Source: a virus | IMG/VR virus record: IMGVR_UViG_3300017527_000966 | Coordinates: 1 to 36,969 of that record | Direction: 5' to 3' (one strand) | Length of the DNA stretch: 36,969 bases | Part shown: one piece after another, positions 7,232 to 15,991 of the stretch | Layout of the letters: each line of letters begins with the position of its first letter | Numbering within the stretch: position 1 is the first letter of the stretch | The notes under the pieces: generated by a model | What the model was told of the DNA's origin: nothing | What the model saw: only the letters and a program-made list of their open reading frames with translations | The model's database searches: none | Position numbers and translations under genes: made by a program

Positions 7232-10200
7232 CTACGACGTTGTTGTTGTCGTTGTTGTCGTTGTTGTTGTTGTCGTTGTTGTCCCTATTTTACTGCCATC
7301 CAAAGAGGTAAACCCAACAGGAATTGAGTAACTAAAAGCAGATCCCCCATAGTTAGCTGTAATTTCCCCATTATTAACATAAGGAGAATCCATTCCATAA
7401 TACCCAACTTCCGCAATTCCGCTAAATGCTTCACCTGTTCCTGCTACCGGATCACCACTGTTCTGCCATACACCATTCTTTGACCACCAAACTTTATGAC
7501 TATCCAAATCAAGCGCACAACCAATTACATCCCCTTCTGCATATGAATCACCATAAACCGTAAATCCGTCGTGGCTCTTTTGCCCATTAGAACGATATCC
7601 CCAACTATTTCCAACCCCAACTTCTCCGGTAATTGGCACAGTTGAAGCTCCAAATCCAAGAATAAATTCAGGTGAGCTGCTATCTTCATCAACCGTAATT
7701 TCCCAATACCATTTGCCAGATGATTTGGAATTAATTTCCCGAACCGATTTCCAACCACCTGCATCAGCCGTTGCCGTTAAGTTACCATTAGACAAGCTAA
7801 TGTCGGAATCTTTGTCATCAGGATTGTAAGTGTAGGGGCCAGTGGTTGTGGTGGTACTTGTGCTTGTCGTGGTGGTTGTCGTTGTTGTCGTTGTGGTCGT
7901 TGTACCAGACCCACATAACCCACTGAAACCAGATGGAATACTATGAGAGAAATCAGACCCTCCAAAGTTAGCGGTGTCTGAAGAGTTTTCATCATAATTG
8001 GCATGCATAGGATAATACGTCCCCGACAACCCCGTCCAAGCAGGGTTAGTCCTTGCAACCGGATCGCTACTGTTCTGCCATGTCCCATTTCTCGACCAAT
8101 AGATTTCCCCATTATCGAGGTCAAGCGCAACCCCAATTACATCCCCTTGTGCACAAACATCCCCATAGGCAGGTGAATTACCATCATTCCATTTGTCACC
8201 ACTCCACGTTTGATAACCATAACCATTCTCATCCTGTCCCATATGATCGGTCACTGGTATATCACTAAATCCAACACCGACCATGTGTCGGGCATTAATG
8301 GTTAAAGTGATTTCCCAATACCACTTACCAGACGATACTGGCTTTGTGGCTCTTACACCTCTCCATTGCGTGTCATTGAGCTTTGTAGACCGCAGGTTCC
8401 CTTCAGACAATGAAATATCAGCATGTTTATCCTCTGGATTCCAGACACATCCATACTGTTGCAAATCACTTGTCGTGGTCGTGGTACTTGTCGTTGTGGT
8501 CGTGGTCGTGGTGGTCGTGGTGGTTGTCGTTGTCTTGCATGTATAATCCAAAGGCTCCGTCGGAACAGGGTACGTAGTTCCATTCCCCAACTGGGCACCC
8601 TTGAACACTCTAAACTCATCCACATGCCCATCATTAATGCCAAACGCTCCATGGTTCCCGGCATCTCCAATGTGAAATAAGTCGGTACTCCCAAACGAAC
8701 CCACCTCCGTAGCGGAATCAACTACAGCACCATCCCAATACATATACTGATTCCCCGCTCCATCACATTCAATAGCTAAGTGATGCCAGGTAGTTCCTGG
8801 GGTCGAGGGAGTAAACGACATAATTGCGGGAGTGACCTGGATGCCACTATCATAAAATTCAATTACACCAGCAATATTTCGAGCATACATCCCATTGACG
8901 CCTGTTACAATGTCAAAGAAATACTGGTTGCCCGCCCACGTACTTAGACGTACAAAGAAGTCAATAGCCCATTTTCCTGTTCCAAAATTAAAATCAGCAC
9001 TTGCAAGGCTCGTTTGCAGCCAGTCTGTATTATTTGGAAAGTTAATTGCCGAGGCACAGAATTTCTGATAATCTGTGTCATGCACAACACTGGCACTCTT
9101 ATTTAAAGTATGCCCAGAACTGGAACTATCAACAAACGTACTTGATCCATCCGCATCATCACTGTGGATCAATAACACTTCATAATCTAATAAATTTATC
9201 GTTGTCGTGGTCGTACTGGTCGTCGTGGTCGTGCTGGTCGTGGTCGTGGTCGTCGTCATACCAGTACACCACTTCATCTCCCACTCGTTAAGAACGGTCT
9301 GTGTACCATTCGTCAGCCCACTGAGCCTATACCAACGATACCAAGACTTATTCTCAATAAACATCTCCCCAATCCAACCAGGGTAACTCGTAGGCGTCCC
9401 AATTCTCGCAGCCGTCAACTGATAAACGTTTGTCCAATCCCCATCGTCACCGTCTGTTGAATTATTGCTTCCTTGCAACCAAGGCTCATCTGAAATCAAT
9501 TGACTACGGGCCGCAACGTTATGGAGGGCAAGACTAAAATACTCAACAGGATATTTTGCGCCGAGGTCTACGGCAATGTACGACATCATCTGGCAATACG
9601 TTGCCAAACTATCATCTGCCATATTCGCCGGAGCACCAAAACCGTTATCCGCATAATGCGTCTTCCCGTTTGTCAGGTCACTACTAAACGGAGCGACACT
9701 ACCACAAGGGCTTTCCGATGCAAGCCTCACTATTTCAGCTTCCGTAAATCCATCACGTCCACTCAGATCAAAAATCTTAACACGATCAACTTCGATATCC
9801 AAACCACCAATAGGTCCTAATCCAATTCGCATTCCGACATAACCAACTGCCGATCCAAAGACGCCTGGAGTTGTAGAAAAGATAGCAACACCATCCACAT
9901 AGAACATGTAATTCGATCCGTCGTACTGGCAGAAATAATGATACCAAGTATTAAGCGCAGGGGCATGCCCAAAAGAAACATTATTATATTGAAATATATC
10001 CACATTGGAACCAGCAGATTTTCCCATGTGGACACGAGCACCACTATGCGTCCTATATAATCCGATTCCCGTATTGGCTGCACTATTCCAAACACTAAGA
10101 AGATCAAAATAATTGGCTTCCGTGCCAATGCTCTTCCACTTGACCCACATAGATATAGCCATCTCATCTGTCAGTCCAGGATGGGAAGCTGTTAAATAAT

Positions 10201-10318
10201 CATCCCCTCCTGCTGGATCAAGCTTTGCGCACTTTGAAAACTTACCGTCTATGATCGTCAGCCCACCATGGACAGTAGCATCATAAGTTCCCTGTAGGTC
10301 TTTAATATAATCAGGCAT
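7232..10318 (-). CDS. Modular tail fibre: LamG, discoidin, LamG, SPRY, SPRY with Thr linkers
   Basis: This 1028-residue protein is probably a host-binding fibre. Domains in order: a LamG/concanavalin-like domain lacking its first strand (about 1-205), a discoidin (F5/8 C)-like domain (about 210-350), Thr tract (about 353-373), a second LamG (about 376-590), Thr tract (about 595-616), SPRY/B30.2 (about 620-803), Thr tract (about 805-826), SPRY (about 828-1008), C-terminal Thr tract and Ser-stop. The SPRY units share SSGKWYWEIT and IPVGFTS. The start has no ribosome binding site (TCG-TAG-AAA-AAT-ATG) and lies in frame with the upstream fibre gene, so it may be read through from that gene. Confidence 0.88.
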   Translation of the reverse strand: MPDYIKDLQGTYDATVHGGLTIIDGKFSKCAKLDPAGGDDYLTASHPGLTDEMAISMWVKWKSIGTEANYFDLLSVWNSAANTGIGLYRTHSGARVHMGKSAGSNVDIFQYNNVSFGHAPALNTWYHYFCQYDGSNYMFYVDGVAIFSTTPGVFGSAVGYVGMRIGLGPIGGLDIEVDRVKIFDLSGRDGFTEAEIVRLASESPCGSVAPFSSDLTNGKTHYADNGFGAPANMADDSLATYCQMMSYIAVDLGAKYPVEYFSLALHNVAARSQLISDEPWLQGSNNSTDGDDGDWTNVYQLTAARIGTPTSYPGWIGEMFIENKSWYRWYRLSGLTNGTQTVLNEWEMKWCTGMTTTTTTTSTTTTTSTTTTTINLLDYEVLLIHSDDADGSSTFVDSSSSGHTLNKSASVVHDTDYQKFCASAINFPNNTDWLQTSLASADFNFGTGKWAIDFFVRLSTWAGNQYFFDIVTGVNGMYARNIAGVIEFYDSGIQVTPAIMSFTPSTPGTTWHHLAIECDGAGNQYMYWDGAVVDSATEVGSFGSTDLFHIGDAGNHGAFGINDGHVDEFRVFKGAQLGNGTTYPVPTEPLDYTCKTTTTTTTTTTTTTTTSTTTTTSDLQQYGCVWNPEDKHADISLSEGNLRSTKLNDTQWRGVRATKPVSSGKWYWEITLTINARHMVGVGFSDIPVTDHMGQDENGYGYQTWSGDKWNDGNSPAYGDVCAQGDVIGVALDLDNGEIYWSRNGTWQNSSDPVARTNPAWTGLSGTYYPMHANYDENSSDTANFGGSDFSHSIPSGFSGLCGSGTTTTTTTTTTTTTSTSTTTTTGPYTYNPDDKDSDISLSNGNLTATADAGGWKSVREINSKSSGKWYWEITVDEDSSSPEFILGFGASTVPITGEVGVGNSWGYRSNGQKSHDGFTVYGDSYAEGDVIGCALDLDSHKVWWSKNGVWQNSGDPVAGTGEAFSGIAEVGYYGMDSPYVNNGEITANYGGSAFSYSIPVGFTSLDGSKIGTTTTTTTTTTTTTTTS
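7235..7282 (-). repeat. Threonine tract, C-terminal (large fibre)
   Basis: Fifteen Thr codons (mostly ACA and ACG) plus TCG-TAG follow the second SPRY domain. Confidence 0.95.
7841..7903 (-). repeat. Threonine tract, linker between the two SPRY domains
   Basis: About 21 Thr/Ser codons are followed by GPYTYNPDDK, the start of the second SPRY domain. Confidence 0.95.
8470..8532 (-). repeat. Threonine tract, linker between LamG and SPRY
   Basis: About 21 Thr/Ser codons lie between the second LamG domain and the first SPRY domain. Confidence 0.95.
9201..9257 (-). repeat. Threonine tract, linker between discoidin-like and LamG
   Basis: About 19 Thr/Ser codons follow the discoidin-like domain. 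The next segment, INLLDYEVLLIH, is the first strand of the second LamG domain. Confidence 0.95.
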
Positions 10319-10324
10319 ATTTTT

Positions 10325-11845
10325 CTACGATGTCGTGGTTGTGGTGGTGGTAGTTGTCGTTGTTGTAAACGTTTCTTCAAATTCATAATAAACAGAAAGT
10401 CCCGAACCTATGTCAATCGTTGTTGTGGTGGTACTGGTACTCGTCGTTGTGGTCGTGGTTGTGGTTGTGGTACATTCCAAAACATCGTGCTTAAATTCGA
10501 CTTCCTGGATAGCGTGCCACGTCCCTCCGGCCTGATAAACATATCGTGCATGAATTTCAAGCCTCAAATACTGATAGCACCCATGAGCGGTAAACGGCAT
10601 CCAGAAAGACCATTCATCAGGTAACATATCAGAAGCACCAGGAACATCGTCATCATATAACGTAACCTCTTCTCCACCAAAGGCCCCAGTATTCGATCCA
10701 AGAATTTTAATGTTACTCGGCCATGCATCTTGTCCAGCATCTCCCCTGGTATGGAAGCGCATACACGTGATATCTCTCTTAACCCCAAAGTTCCACTCAA
10801 TGTAACAACTCCCATCAGGATTCGCCGGATTCGTGCTACCATTATTAAGCCAGGAATTAGACGAACTCCCATCGGCTATTCCATCCCATGCCTCAGAAGG
10901 CGGATAAGAAGAACTGTATTCTGAAGATCCCGTACACTGGCTTGCTGTCCCTGCACTCCCCTGCAGATCTGTATTTTCAGTGCAAACATCTTCCTGGCTC
11001 CCATCCACAGAAGTAAAACCAACCGGGATAGGATAGCTAAAAGCGGAGGCCCCAAAATTTGCAGTACCTTTATGATTAGGCGCATACGTACTGGTCGCTG
11101 GAAACAGAGGGGTGACATCTGTCGTAATCTGTTCGCCTGAACCATAAGACGGATCGCCATCTTCCCAAACCCCGTTCTTACCAAACCAAAGCTTACCAGT
11201 CGCAAAGTCAAGGGCGATCATTATAATATCGCCGGTCGTATACGAATTAAGAGCGGTAAACGAGTTATTATGATAAAGCCTTCCTACTCCATGCCATCCC
11301 CACCCATTACCAGTCGTGCTCCTGCCGATATGGTTCGTCAAGGGCTGGGTTGCATCACACCATCCTACACACTGGTTGTCACTGGTCTGGACGTCTACGG
11401 TATATTCCCAATAGAGCTTGCCGCTGGAATAGCTATGATTACACCTTACCGCCTTCTGATTTAAACTTCCATTATCATCTACGGTCAAGTTCCCATTGGA
11501 CAGGGCCAGAGACGCATGTTTATCTGCCGGATTCCACTGAGGCGGAGCAATCGTAGTTGAGGTCGTCGTCCCTGTCCCCGTAGTCGTCGTAGTCGTCGTA
11601 CTGGTCGTGGTCGTTGAAGTCGTAGTCGGAATCACTGAGGCATACGGCACATTCTCCCACTTCTGCTTAGCCGTACTCCAGGCCAAAACATCTCCGTTCG
11701 CCAGAGCCGTCAGATCAACATCCAGCATGCCGGAAACCTTCAGAAGCGTATCGTTCAACTTCCTCATGTTATCCTCGTGGATCTTATTCCACCCCTGACA
11801 ACTGTACGTCAGTTTCTCCAGCTGTGTTTCAGTGAGCTTTGGCAT
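10325..11845 (-). CDS. Modular tail fibre: docking module, SPRY, discoidin with Thr linkers
   Basis: The 506-residue product starts after TTAAGGAGTA. Residues 10-68 are the docking module (KLNDTLLKVSGMLDVD, GDVLAWSTAKQKWE). A Thr/Ser tract (72-98), an SPRY/B30.2 domain (about 103-285) and a discoidin-like domain (about 290-457) follow. The end is unusual: a Thr tract, then 17 residues IDIGSGLSVYYEFEETF that look like the first strand of a LamG domain, then 13 Thr, Ser and TAG. The downstream gene begins in the same frame with the rest of such a LamG domain. The palindrome at 11867-11882 lies just upstream. Confidence 0.88.
   Translation of the reverse strand: MPKLTETQLEKLTYSCQGWNKIHEDNMRKLNDTLLKVSGMLDVDLTALANGDVLAWSTAKQKWENVPYASVIPTTTSTTTTSTTTTTTTGTGTTTSTTIAPPQWNPADKHASLALSNGNLTVDDNGSLNQKAVRCNHSYSSGKLYWEYTVDVQTSDNQCVGWCDATQPLTNHIGRSTTGNGWGWHGVGRLYHNNSFTALNSYTTGDIIMIALDFATGKLWFGKNGVWEDGDPSYGSGEQITTDVTPLFPATSTYAPNHKGTANFGASAFSYPIPVGFTSVDGSQEDVCTENTDLQGSAGTASQCTGSSEYSSSYPPSEAWDGIADGSSSNSWLNNGSTNPANPDGSCYIEWNFGVKRDITCMRFHTRGDAGQDAWPSNIKILGSNTGAFGGEEVTLYDDDVPGASDMLPDEWSFWMPFTAHGCYQYLRLEIHARYVYQAGGTWHAIQEVEFKHDVLECTTTTTTTTTTSTSTTTTTIDIGSGLSVYYEFEETFTTTTTTTTTTTTS
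10328..10366 (-). repeat. Threonine tract, C-terminal, interrupting a LamG domain
   Basis: Twelve or so Thr codons plus TCG-TAG are positioned between a LamG first strand and the LamG remainder encoded by the next gene. Confidence 0.95.
10418..10471 (-). repeat. Threonine tract, linker after discoidin-like domain
   Basis: About 17 Thr/Ser codons precede the short LamG-like segment. Confidence 0.95.
11552..11629 (-). repeat. Threonine tract, linker between docking module and SPRY
   Basis: About 25 codons, mostly Thr with Ser and two Gly (TGTGTTT), join the docking module to the SPRY domain. Confidence 0.95.
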
Positions 11846-11866
11846 TACTCCTTAACGTCCTCCAAT

Positions 11867-11882
11867 TTGCAAGCGCTTGCAA
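11867..11882. promoter_or_regulatory. Palindrome TTGCAAGCGCTTGCAA, copy 2
   Basis: A perfect 16-bp palindrome begins 2 nt past the stop of the gene at 11884 and its centre is 29 nt upstream of the fibre start at 11845. I see no promoter between it and the ATG. It could be an operator acting as a roadblock, or form an RNA hairpin just before the ribosome binding site. Confidence 0.7.
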
Positions 11883-11883
11883 A

Positions 11884-12459
11884 CTACTTAGTCCATTCAC
11901 TCGTACTTCCAATGATATCCGACTGGTAATGCAGGTCCATCTCCAATAATCCTGGCAAGTTACCGGCAGTATTCGTCGCCCACGAATCACCTGCCAAACG
12001 ATAAATTCTTCCAAGGAGCATAGCAGAAATCGTCAGGGCAGATCCCGGAATCGCTACACCACCAATAACTTGATGCTTGTCATCCACCCCATCACAGGTT
12101 GCAGTCAAATCTAATACTGTCTCAGCAGGAAATACGCCATGCACATTGGCAATCGTATACTCCAGCCTCCAATTCACAGTCTTTGCATCCTCAGCAACTC
12201 CTCGACTATGAGGCGTCCAATGGATATGCGGCTTGAGATTCGTCCCTTCCTTGTATCGGTGCGGAAGCTGAACAGCAAATCCAAGCTCCTCTCCGGCAGC
12301 AAACTCATAGATTCTCGTCCCCTTATATGTCAGCTTCCCTGGATCAGATCCGAGTCCTATCACAAAGAACTCAGTTACGCTTACTCTCAAATCATCCCAG
12401 AGCGGATTCCCGTACTCCGCATCTCCTAATTCGGGCAATGCATTCTTTTCCCATACCAT
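11884..12459 (-). CDS. Beta-rich virion protein, probable tail-tip/receptor-binding accessory
   Basis: The protein has 191 residues and starts after AATGGAGGTGTATT. The central motif LPHRYKEGTNLKPHIHW is one I recognise from phage virion proteins near fibre genes. The rest alternates short beta strands (WRLEYTIANVHG, LTISAMLLGRIYR), suggesting a jelly-roll. It lies between the central tip protein and the fibres, so a tail-tip adaptor or small adhesin is the most likely role. It carries no Thr tail. Reading past its TAG stays open for 13 codons, but I take the TAG as a real stop. Confidence 0.75.
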   Translation of the reverse strand: MVWEKNALPELGDAEYGNPLWDDLRVSVTEFFVIGLGSDPGKLTYKGTRIYEFAAGEELGFAVQLPHRYKEGTNLKPHIHWTPHSRGVAEDAKTVNWRLEYTIANVHGVFPAETVLDLTATCDGVDDKHQVIGGVAIPGSALTISAMLLGRIYRLAGDSWATNTAGNLPGLLEMDLHYQSDIIGSTSEWTK

Positions 12460-12471
12460 AATACACCTCCA

Positions 12472-14715
12472 TTAAGCATCCGGTCCAACATACGTGCCAT
12501 CAGCTGCTCCAACAGCTACTGCTGCGTATGTTCCAAGAAAGCCAGATCTCCTTCCTCTCACATAAAATGTATGCGCCCCCACCAGCGTATAGGCTCTCTG
12601 CGTAGCATCAATAATCGTCGTTGGGCTTTCCCCAGTGTAATACGTTTCAAAATCCCCATCATACGGAAACGGAAAAATATCAGTCTGTGCCTCCGGTGAC
12701 GCCGTCGCTGCTCCTTTATTATCCTGTGAAGTCGGCCACCAATTCACTGTTACAGTAGTTCCGGATCTAATCGCCTCAATTCTACAGACTGTCCACGGCG
12801 TTTCAGATTTCTGAGTCGGAGTCACATGCATCGCAATTGCAGCTACAGGATCTACTACCTCTCCCCCAAAAAACGGCAACATCTTCACATAAAAGTCGCT
12901 ACTCGAAACTCCCTCCAGAATATTCTCGCTTAAATCAAACAACCAGATCGGTGTGCCGACATTATGCTGAGCCTGAGTCGTATTCAGCACCCCTCGTACA
13001 ATGCCTGTCAATCTAATACTGTTTACACCCTCCGGTAGCACAGACTGAAAACGAACTATCTCGCTCCCCATCAAGGCGTACCTGTTTCGGCTAAACAAGT
13101 CAGTCCTGCTGATTGAACTAAAAATCGGGTCCTCCCTGTATGGCGTATACAAGATCCCAGTTTCATCATCGATCGAGTACGTATCAGCTGGATACGTTTC
13201 ATCCAATACCCCGTACTGTGACCAGCCACTAAAAGCTCCAACATTCAAATAGTCAGTTCCAGTGTTCGACGTCAAACAGTAAAAACCTGTCTCGAAGTTA
13301 TGAACTCTAGCAGCTAAAAGCAGAAAGGCCTGCGGATGCAGCGTCAACGGATTATAAGGCAGCTCGAAAACCTCCTGGTGTACCAGAGCCGCAGGCGTGT
13401 AATCAGGCACTACCCACCCGGGGTTGCCTCCCGGCTGATACGTGTCATCAAACAGCGTCTCGACCATCTGGACTGCACGCCAATTCAGGTAATTCTGATC
13501 TACCTCCGAAATATCCTTCGTGATAATTCTGAACTCTGCAGACGAAAGACCGTAATCAGAATTACTTATCTCTACCACCTCGCCCACATTGAGGCCTGCA
13601 TACTTCATATTCGTTTTGAAACCTATCTGTGCGTCTGGATAGCTCTCCTTCTTCATGATCTCCCAAAGACGCTTGCTGGCAGTGTCCACGTCTCTGAATG
13701 CAGTTAAATCAACAGAGCGCTGGCGCTTCCTGCCTTGAACTCTGATATTTGCAGAATTTCTTGCTACAAGCGTCCTTTTTGTAAAAGCCTGATCCTCATC
13801 AATGTAATTCCCCTTGAACTCATTATACGTTTGATTCCACGACTTTCTTGTAAACGTAAAGTCAACAAAATCCTCTCGCTCAAGAGTTTCTACAGCTACG
13901 TCATCAGGATCAAACGCCTTCAACGTAAACTTATTTTCCTCATTAACTCCAAAAGCCCCGTCTACATAAGACAACACCTGTCCAACAAAATTGCGAATTT
14001 TTCCTTGCTGAGAAAAACTGATATTCAGAGCATACCCCATACTGTTCCAATAAGTCGCTGCTTCATTAAACGATGTCAAATCTATATCTGTCCCCGTTGC
14101 TCCTCCCAAAAGCAACAAGTCATAAATTATAGCAGCAGGATTGACTCCCTTCGTCATTACAGCATAGCTTATAGGACTGCCGGACATGTCCTTCTCTACA
14201 ACAAAATGCACCGTGGGAACAAACGTCATATTCTCCCCAAGGAACATCTTTTCCCAAAAGATATGGGCAACTCCACGCAGCCGGTTGGCATCTGCTCCAG
14301 GCTGTGTCGGATAATCGTTTGTCGTTCCGTCATTAAACGTTTCCGCCACTGACGTCACATTTTTATCAACATCTCCTACATACGTATTAATTATCGAAAC
14401 TTGTCCAAGGCAGAGTGCTTCCCAGACATCAAGATAATACTTGTACCCTACAACCTGATCTTCACCACCCCCTCCTTTTCCGCCTCCCTCAGCTTTTACT
14501 TCCTCAGTCACCAAATTCCCAAACCAGATGATATTTCCAGAGAGTCTCAACCGCCCGTAGACTGCAGAAATTACAGCGCCTTCATTCGCCTGAGATATAC
14601 TAAACGAATCAAGAGAAGCTGGAGCCATATCCATTTGCGCTGGCTTTGGCTTAAACAAATACGCTGCTGCAATACCAGCAGCTATCACAATAGCAAACGC
14701 AATCATCAAGCCCAT
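12472..14715 (-). CDS. Central tail-tip protein, lambda J / GTA host-specificity-like
   Basis: The protein has 747 residues. Residues 4-20 form a hydrophobic segment, followed by the family signature VISAVYGRLRLSGNIIWFGN (about 49-68), known from phage tail-tip proteins of the Phage-tail_3 group. Later segments (FTFTRKSWNQTYNEFKGNYI, AGLNVGEVVEISNSDY) match the hub portion of J-like proteins. The C-terminal 150 residues contain an FnIII-like sandwich (VCRIEAIRSGTTVTVNWWP). It overlaps the peptidase stop by one nucleotide. The order BR0599, NlpC/P60, tip protein matches gene transfer agents and many siphophages. It probably organises the tip and anchors the fibres encoded downstream. Confidence 0.87.
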   Translation of the reverse strand: MGLMIAFAIVIAAGIAAAYLFKPKPAQMDMAPASLDSFSISQANEGAVISAVYGRLRLSGNIIWFGNLVTEEVKAEGGGKGGGGEDQVVGYKYYLDVWEALCLGQVSIINTYVGDVDKNVTSVAETFNDGTTNDYPTQPGADANRLRGVAHIFWEKMFLGENMTFVPTVHFVVEKDMSGSPISYAVMTKGVNPAAIIYDLLLLGGATGTDIDLTSFNEAATYWNSMGYALNISFSQQGKIRNFVGQVLSYVDGAFGVNEENKFTLKAFDPDDVAVETLEREDFVDFTFTRKSWNQTYNEFKGNYIDEDQAFTKRTLVARNSANIRVQGRKRQRSVDLTAFRDVDTASKRLWEIMKKESYPDAQIGFKTNMKYAGLNVGEVVEISNSDYGLSSAEFRIITKDISEVDQNYLNWRAVQMVETLFDDTYQPGGNPGWVVPDYTPAALVHQEVFELPYNPLTLHPQAFLLLAARVHNFETGFYCLTSNTGTDYLNVGAFSGWSQYGVLDETYPADTYSIDDETGILYTPYREDPIFSSISRTDLFSRNRYALMGSEIVRFQSVLPEGVNSIRLTGIVRGVLNTTQAQHNVGTPIWLFDLSENILEGVSSSDFYVKMLPFFGGEVVDPVAAIAMHVTPTQKSETPWTVCRIEAIRSGTTVTVNWWPTSQDNKGAATASPEAQTDIFPFPYDGDFETYYTGESPTTIIDATQRAYTLVGAHTFYVRGRRSGFLGTYAAVAVGAADGTYVGPDA

Positions 14716-15212
14716 TAGATCAACACCCTAAAAATTGTAGTCAGCTTTTCCCGCCAAAACTTTCCGAACCTAATCGGTGCTACTCCCTTGCCATTTACGG
14801 AATGAATCATCATACCATCTCCAAGGCACAGCGCTGCATGGTTCGTAACTCCACTCGAAACAGTACTAAACCCCAACAGATCTCCTCGCAGAGCTATTTC
14901 AGGCGTCGGCTTCTTAATCACCATTGAATCCAGGCCTGGCCGCATCCTCTTCTGCAAGTGATCAACCAAACTCTCCATCACCAACTCCTGCTTCGTGTGA
15001 ATATGCCAATCGCATGCATAATAATCATACTCCACACTCTGTAGCAATCCGGCTTCCATCAAAATCGCTCCGAGAAACAGCGTGCAGTCAGCACCCCTTC
15101 CCTTCACCATAGTCAGGTGACGATAAGGAGTTCCAATCCACTCCTCTGCAATCTTGAGTAATCTACTCCACTCTTCATCATCCTCAAAAAGCGGTATCAC
15201 GCTACGCCCCAT
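14715..15212 (-). CDS. NlpC/P60-family tail peptidase
   Basis: This 165-residue cysteine peptidase probably cuts peptidoglycan stem peptides during DNA injection. The nucleophile is Cys43 in GRGADCTLFLG. The catalytic His is His125 in GVTNHAALCLGDG, with His137 in MMIHS as candidate third residue. RGDLLGF (109-115) precedes the His strand, as in the family. WIGTPYRH (25-32) is the usual N-terminal motif. It overlaps the preceding BR0599-type gene by 16 nt and the tip gene by 1 nt, the standard order of this tail-tip module. Confidence 0.93.
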   Translation of the reverse strand: MGRSVIPLFEDDEEWSRLLKIAEEWIGTPYRHLTMVKGRGADCTLFLGAILMEAGLLQSVEYDYYACDWHIHTKQELVMESLVDHLQKRMRPGLDSMVIKKPTPEIALRGDLLGFSTVSSGVTNHAALCLGDGMMIHSVNGKGVAPIRFGKFWREKLTTIFRVLI

Positions 15213-15991
15213 ATAACAGGGTTGCTGCTTGGAATATACGGAAAGCCAAGAAAATTCGTAAAATTATTAAACGTATCCCTACAAGTATCAGGCGACCCAT
15301 CACACCCTGGGTAGAAGTCAACCACAGTCCCCGCCTCTACTCTATCATCAAACGGAACCTGCAGCGTTACAGTGCTTCCGACATGATTCGTTATCATTCT
15401 TTCGTCGTCACCATATGCCGCCCTTCCCCCTATGAAATACCCATCAGCAAAAGTTCCAAGAATAGCACTTGTCAAATCTGAGCCAGAAATGGTCACTGCT
15501 CCTTGAACCAAGAAGGCCCCGTCACCAAGGGCGCAGCCAGAGTCGAACAAATCATGGTTGCAGTAGCTCTGGTACATGAATCGCGGCCACGACAGATCCA
15601 GAATAGCACTATTCGCTTCACATTCAGCACGTGCAACCCGGTCCTTCACAGACACAGTCATAACATATCCAGCGAACAGTATGGCATACTGGGTCAAATC
15701 ATCTGACAAGGCTCTGTATATCGTAACAGACGTCGGCTCTATGGGCTGATTCGCAATATACCTTGAAAAAGCGTCCAGGATCGGTGCCTGGAGCGAAAGT
15801 CTTACTGCACTCAGTTCATGATCCAAACTCAGGCCTGATCTCTTCAACGGGGCAGTCTCATACACCTCCCCCAAGAACGTCAGATCTTCTGACCAAGACG
15901 TATACCTGGCAGTCGTAGGTCCGTAAACAAGCCTGTACAGTTCTGGTAAACCTACCTGTTCAACCTCAGCAAGATTCGTTTCATACGTCAT
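15197..15991 (-). CDS. Tail hub protein, BR0599/DUF2163 family
   Basis: The protein has 264 residues. The C-terminus carries the family hallmark PGCDGSPDTCRDTFNNFTNF (228-247) followed by GFPYIP. YCNHDLFDSGCALG (143-156) provides the other cysteine pair. In the equivalent hub of gene transfer agents and in lambda gpL, four cysteines bind an iron-sulfur cluster. Here Cys144, Cys153, Cys230 and Cys237 are the candidates. It is coupled to its neighbour by ATGA. It probably forms the hub at the distal end of the tail tube. Confidence 0.92.
   Translation of the reverse strand: MTYETNLAEVEQVGLPELYRLVYGPTTARYTSWSEDLTFLGEVYETAPLKRSGLSLDHELSAVRLSLQAPILDAFSRYIANQPIEPTSVTIYRALSDDLTQYAILFAGYVMTVSVKDRVARAECEANSAILDLSWPRFMYQSYCNHDLFDSGCALGDGAFLVQGAVTISGSDLTSAILGTFADGYFIGGRAAYGDDERMITNHVGSTVTLQVPFDDRVEAGTVVDFYPGCDGSPDTCRDTFNNFTNFLGFPYIPSSNPVIWGVA

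Noticed and set aside
10325-10327. Recoding of TAG as an amino acid throughout the phage
   Set aside because: Many genes end at TAG immediately followed by a ribosome binding site and a new start, and some TAGs are followed by other stops within a few codons. The standard code fits, so only the single site at 10325 remains interesting.
6563-10400. Plus-strand ORFs rich in poly-Val across the tracts
   Set aside because: They are antisense shadows of the Thr codons (GGT/CGT/TGT read as GTC/GTT/GTG) and lack ribosome binding sites.
11848-11886. Extension of the 11884 gene through its TAG into the palindrome
   Set aside because: The frame stays open for only 13 codons, which is expected by chance, and the palindrome recurs at three other intergenic sites.
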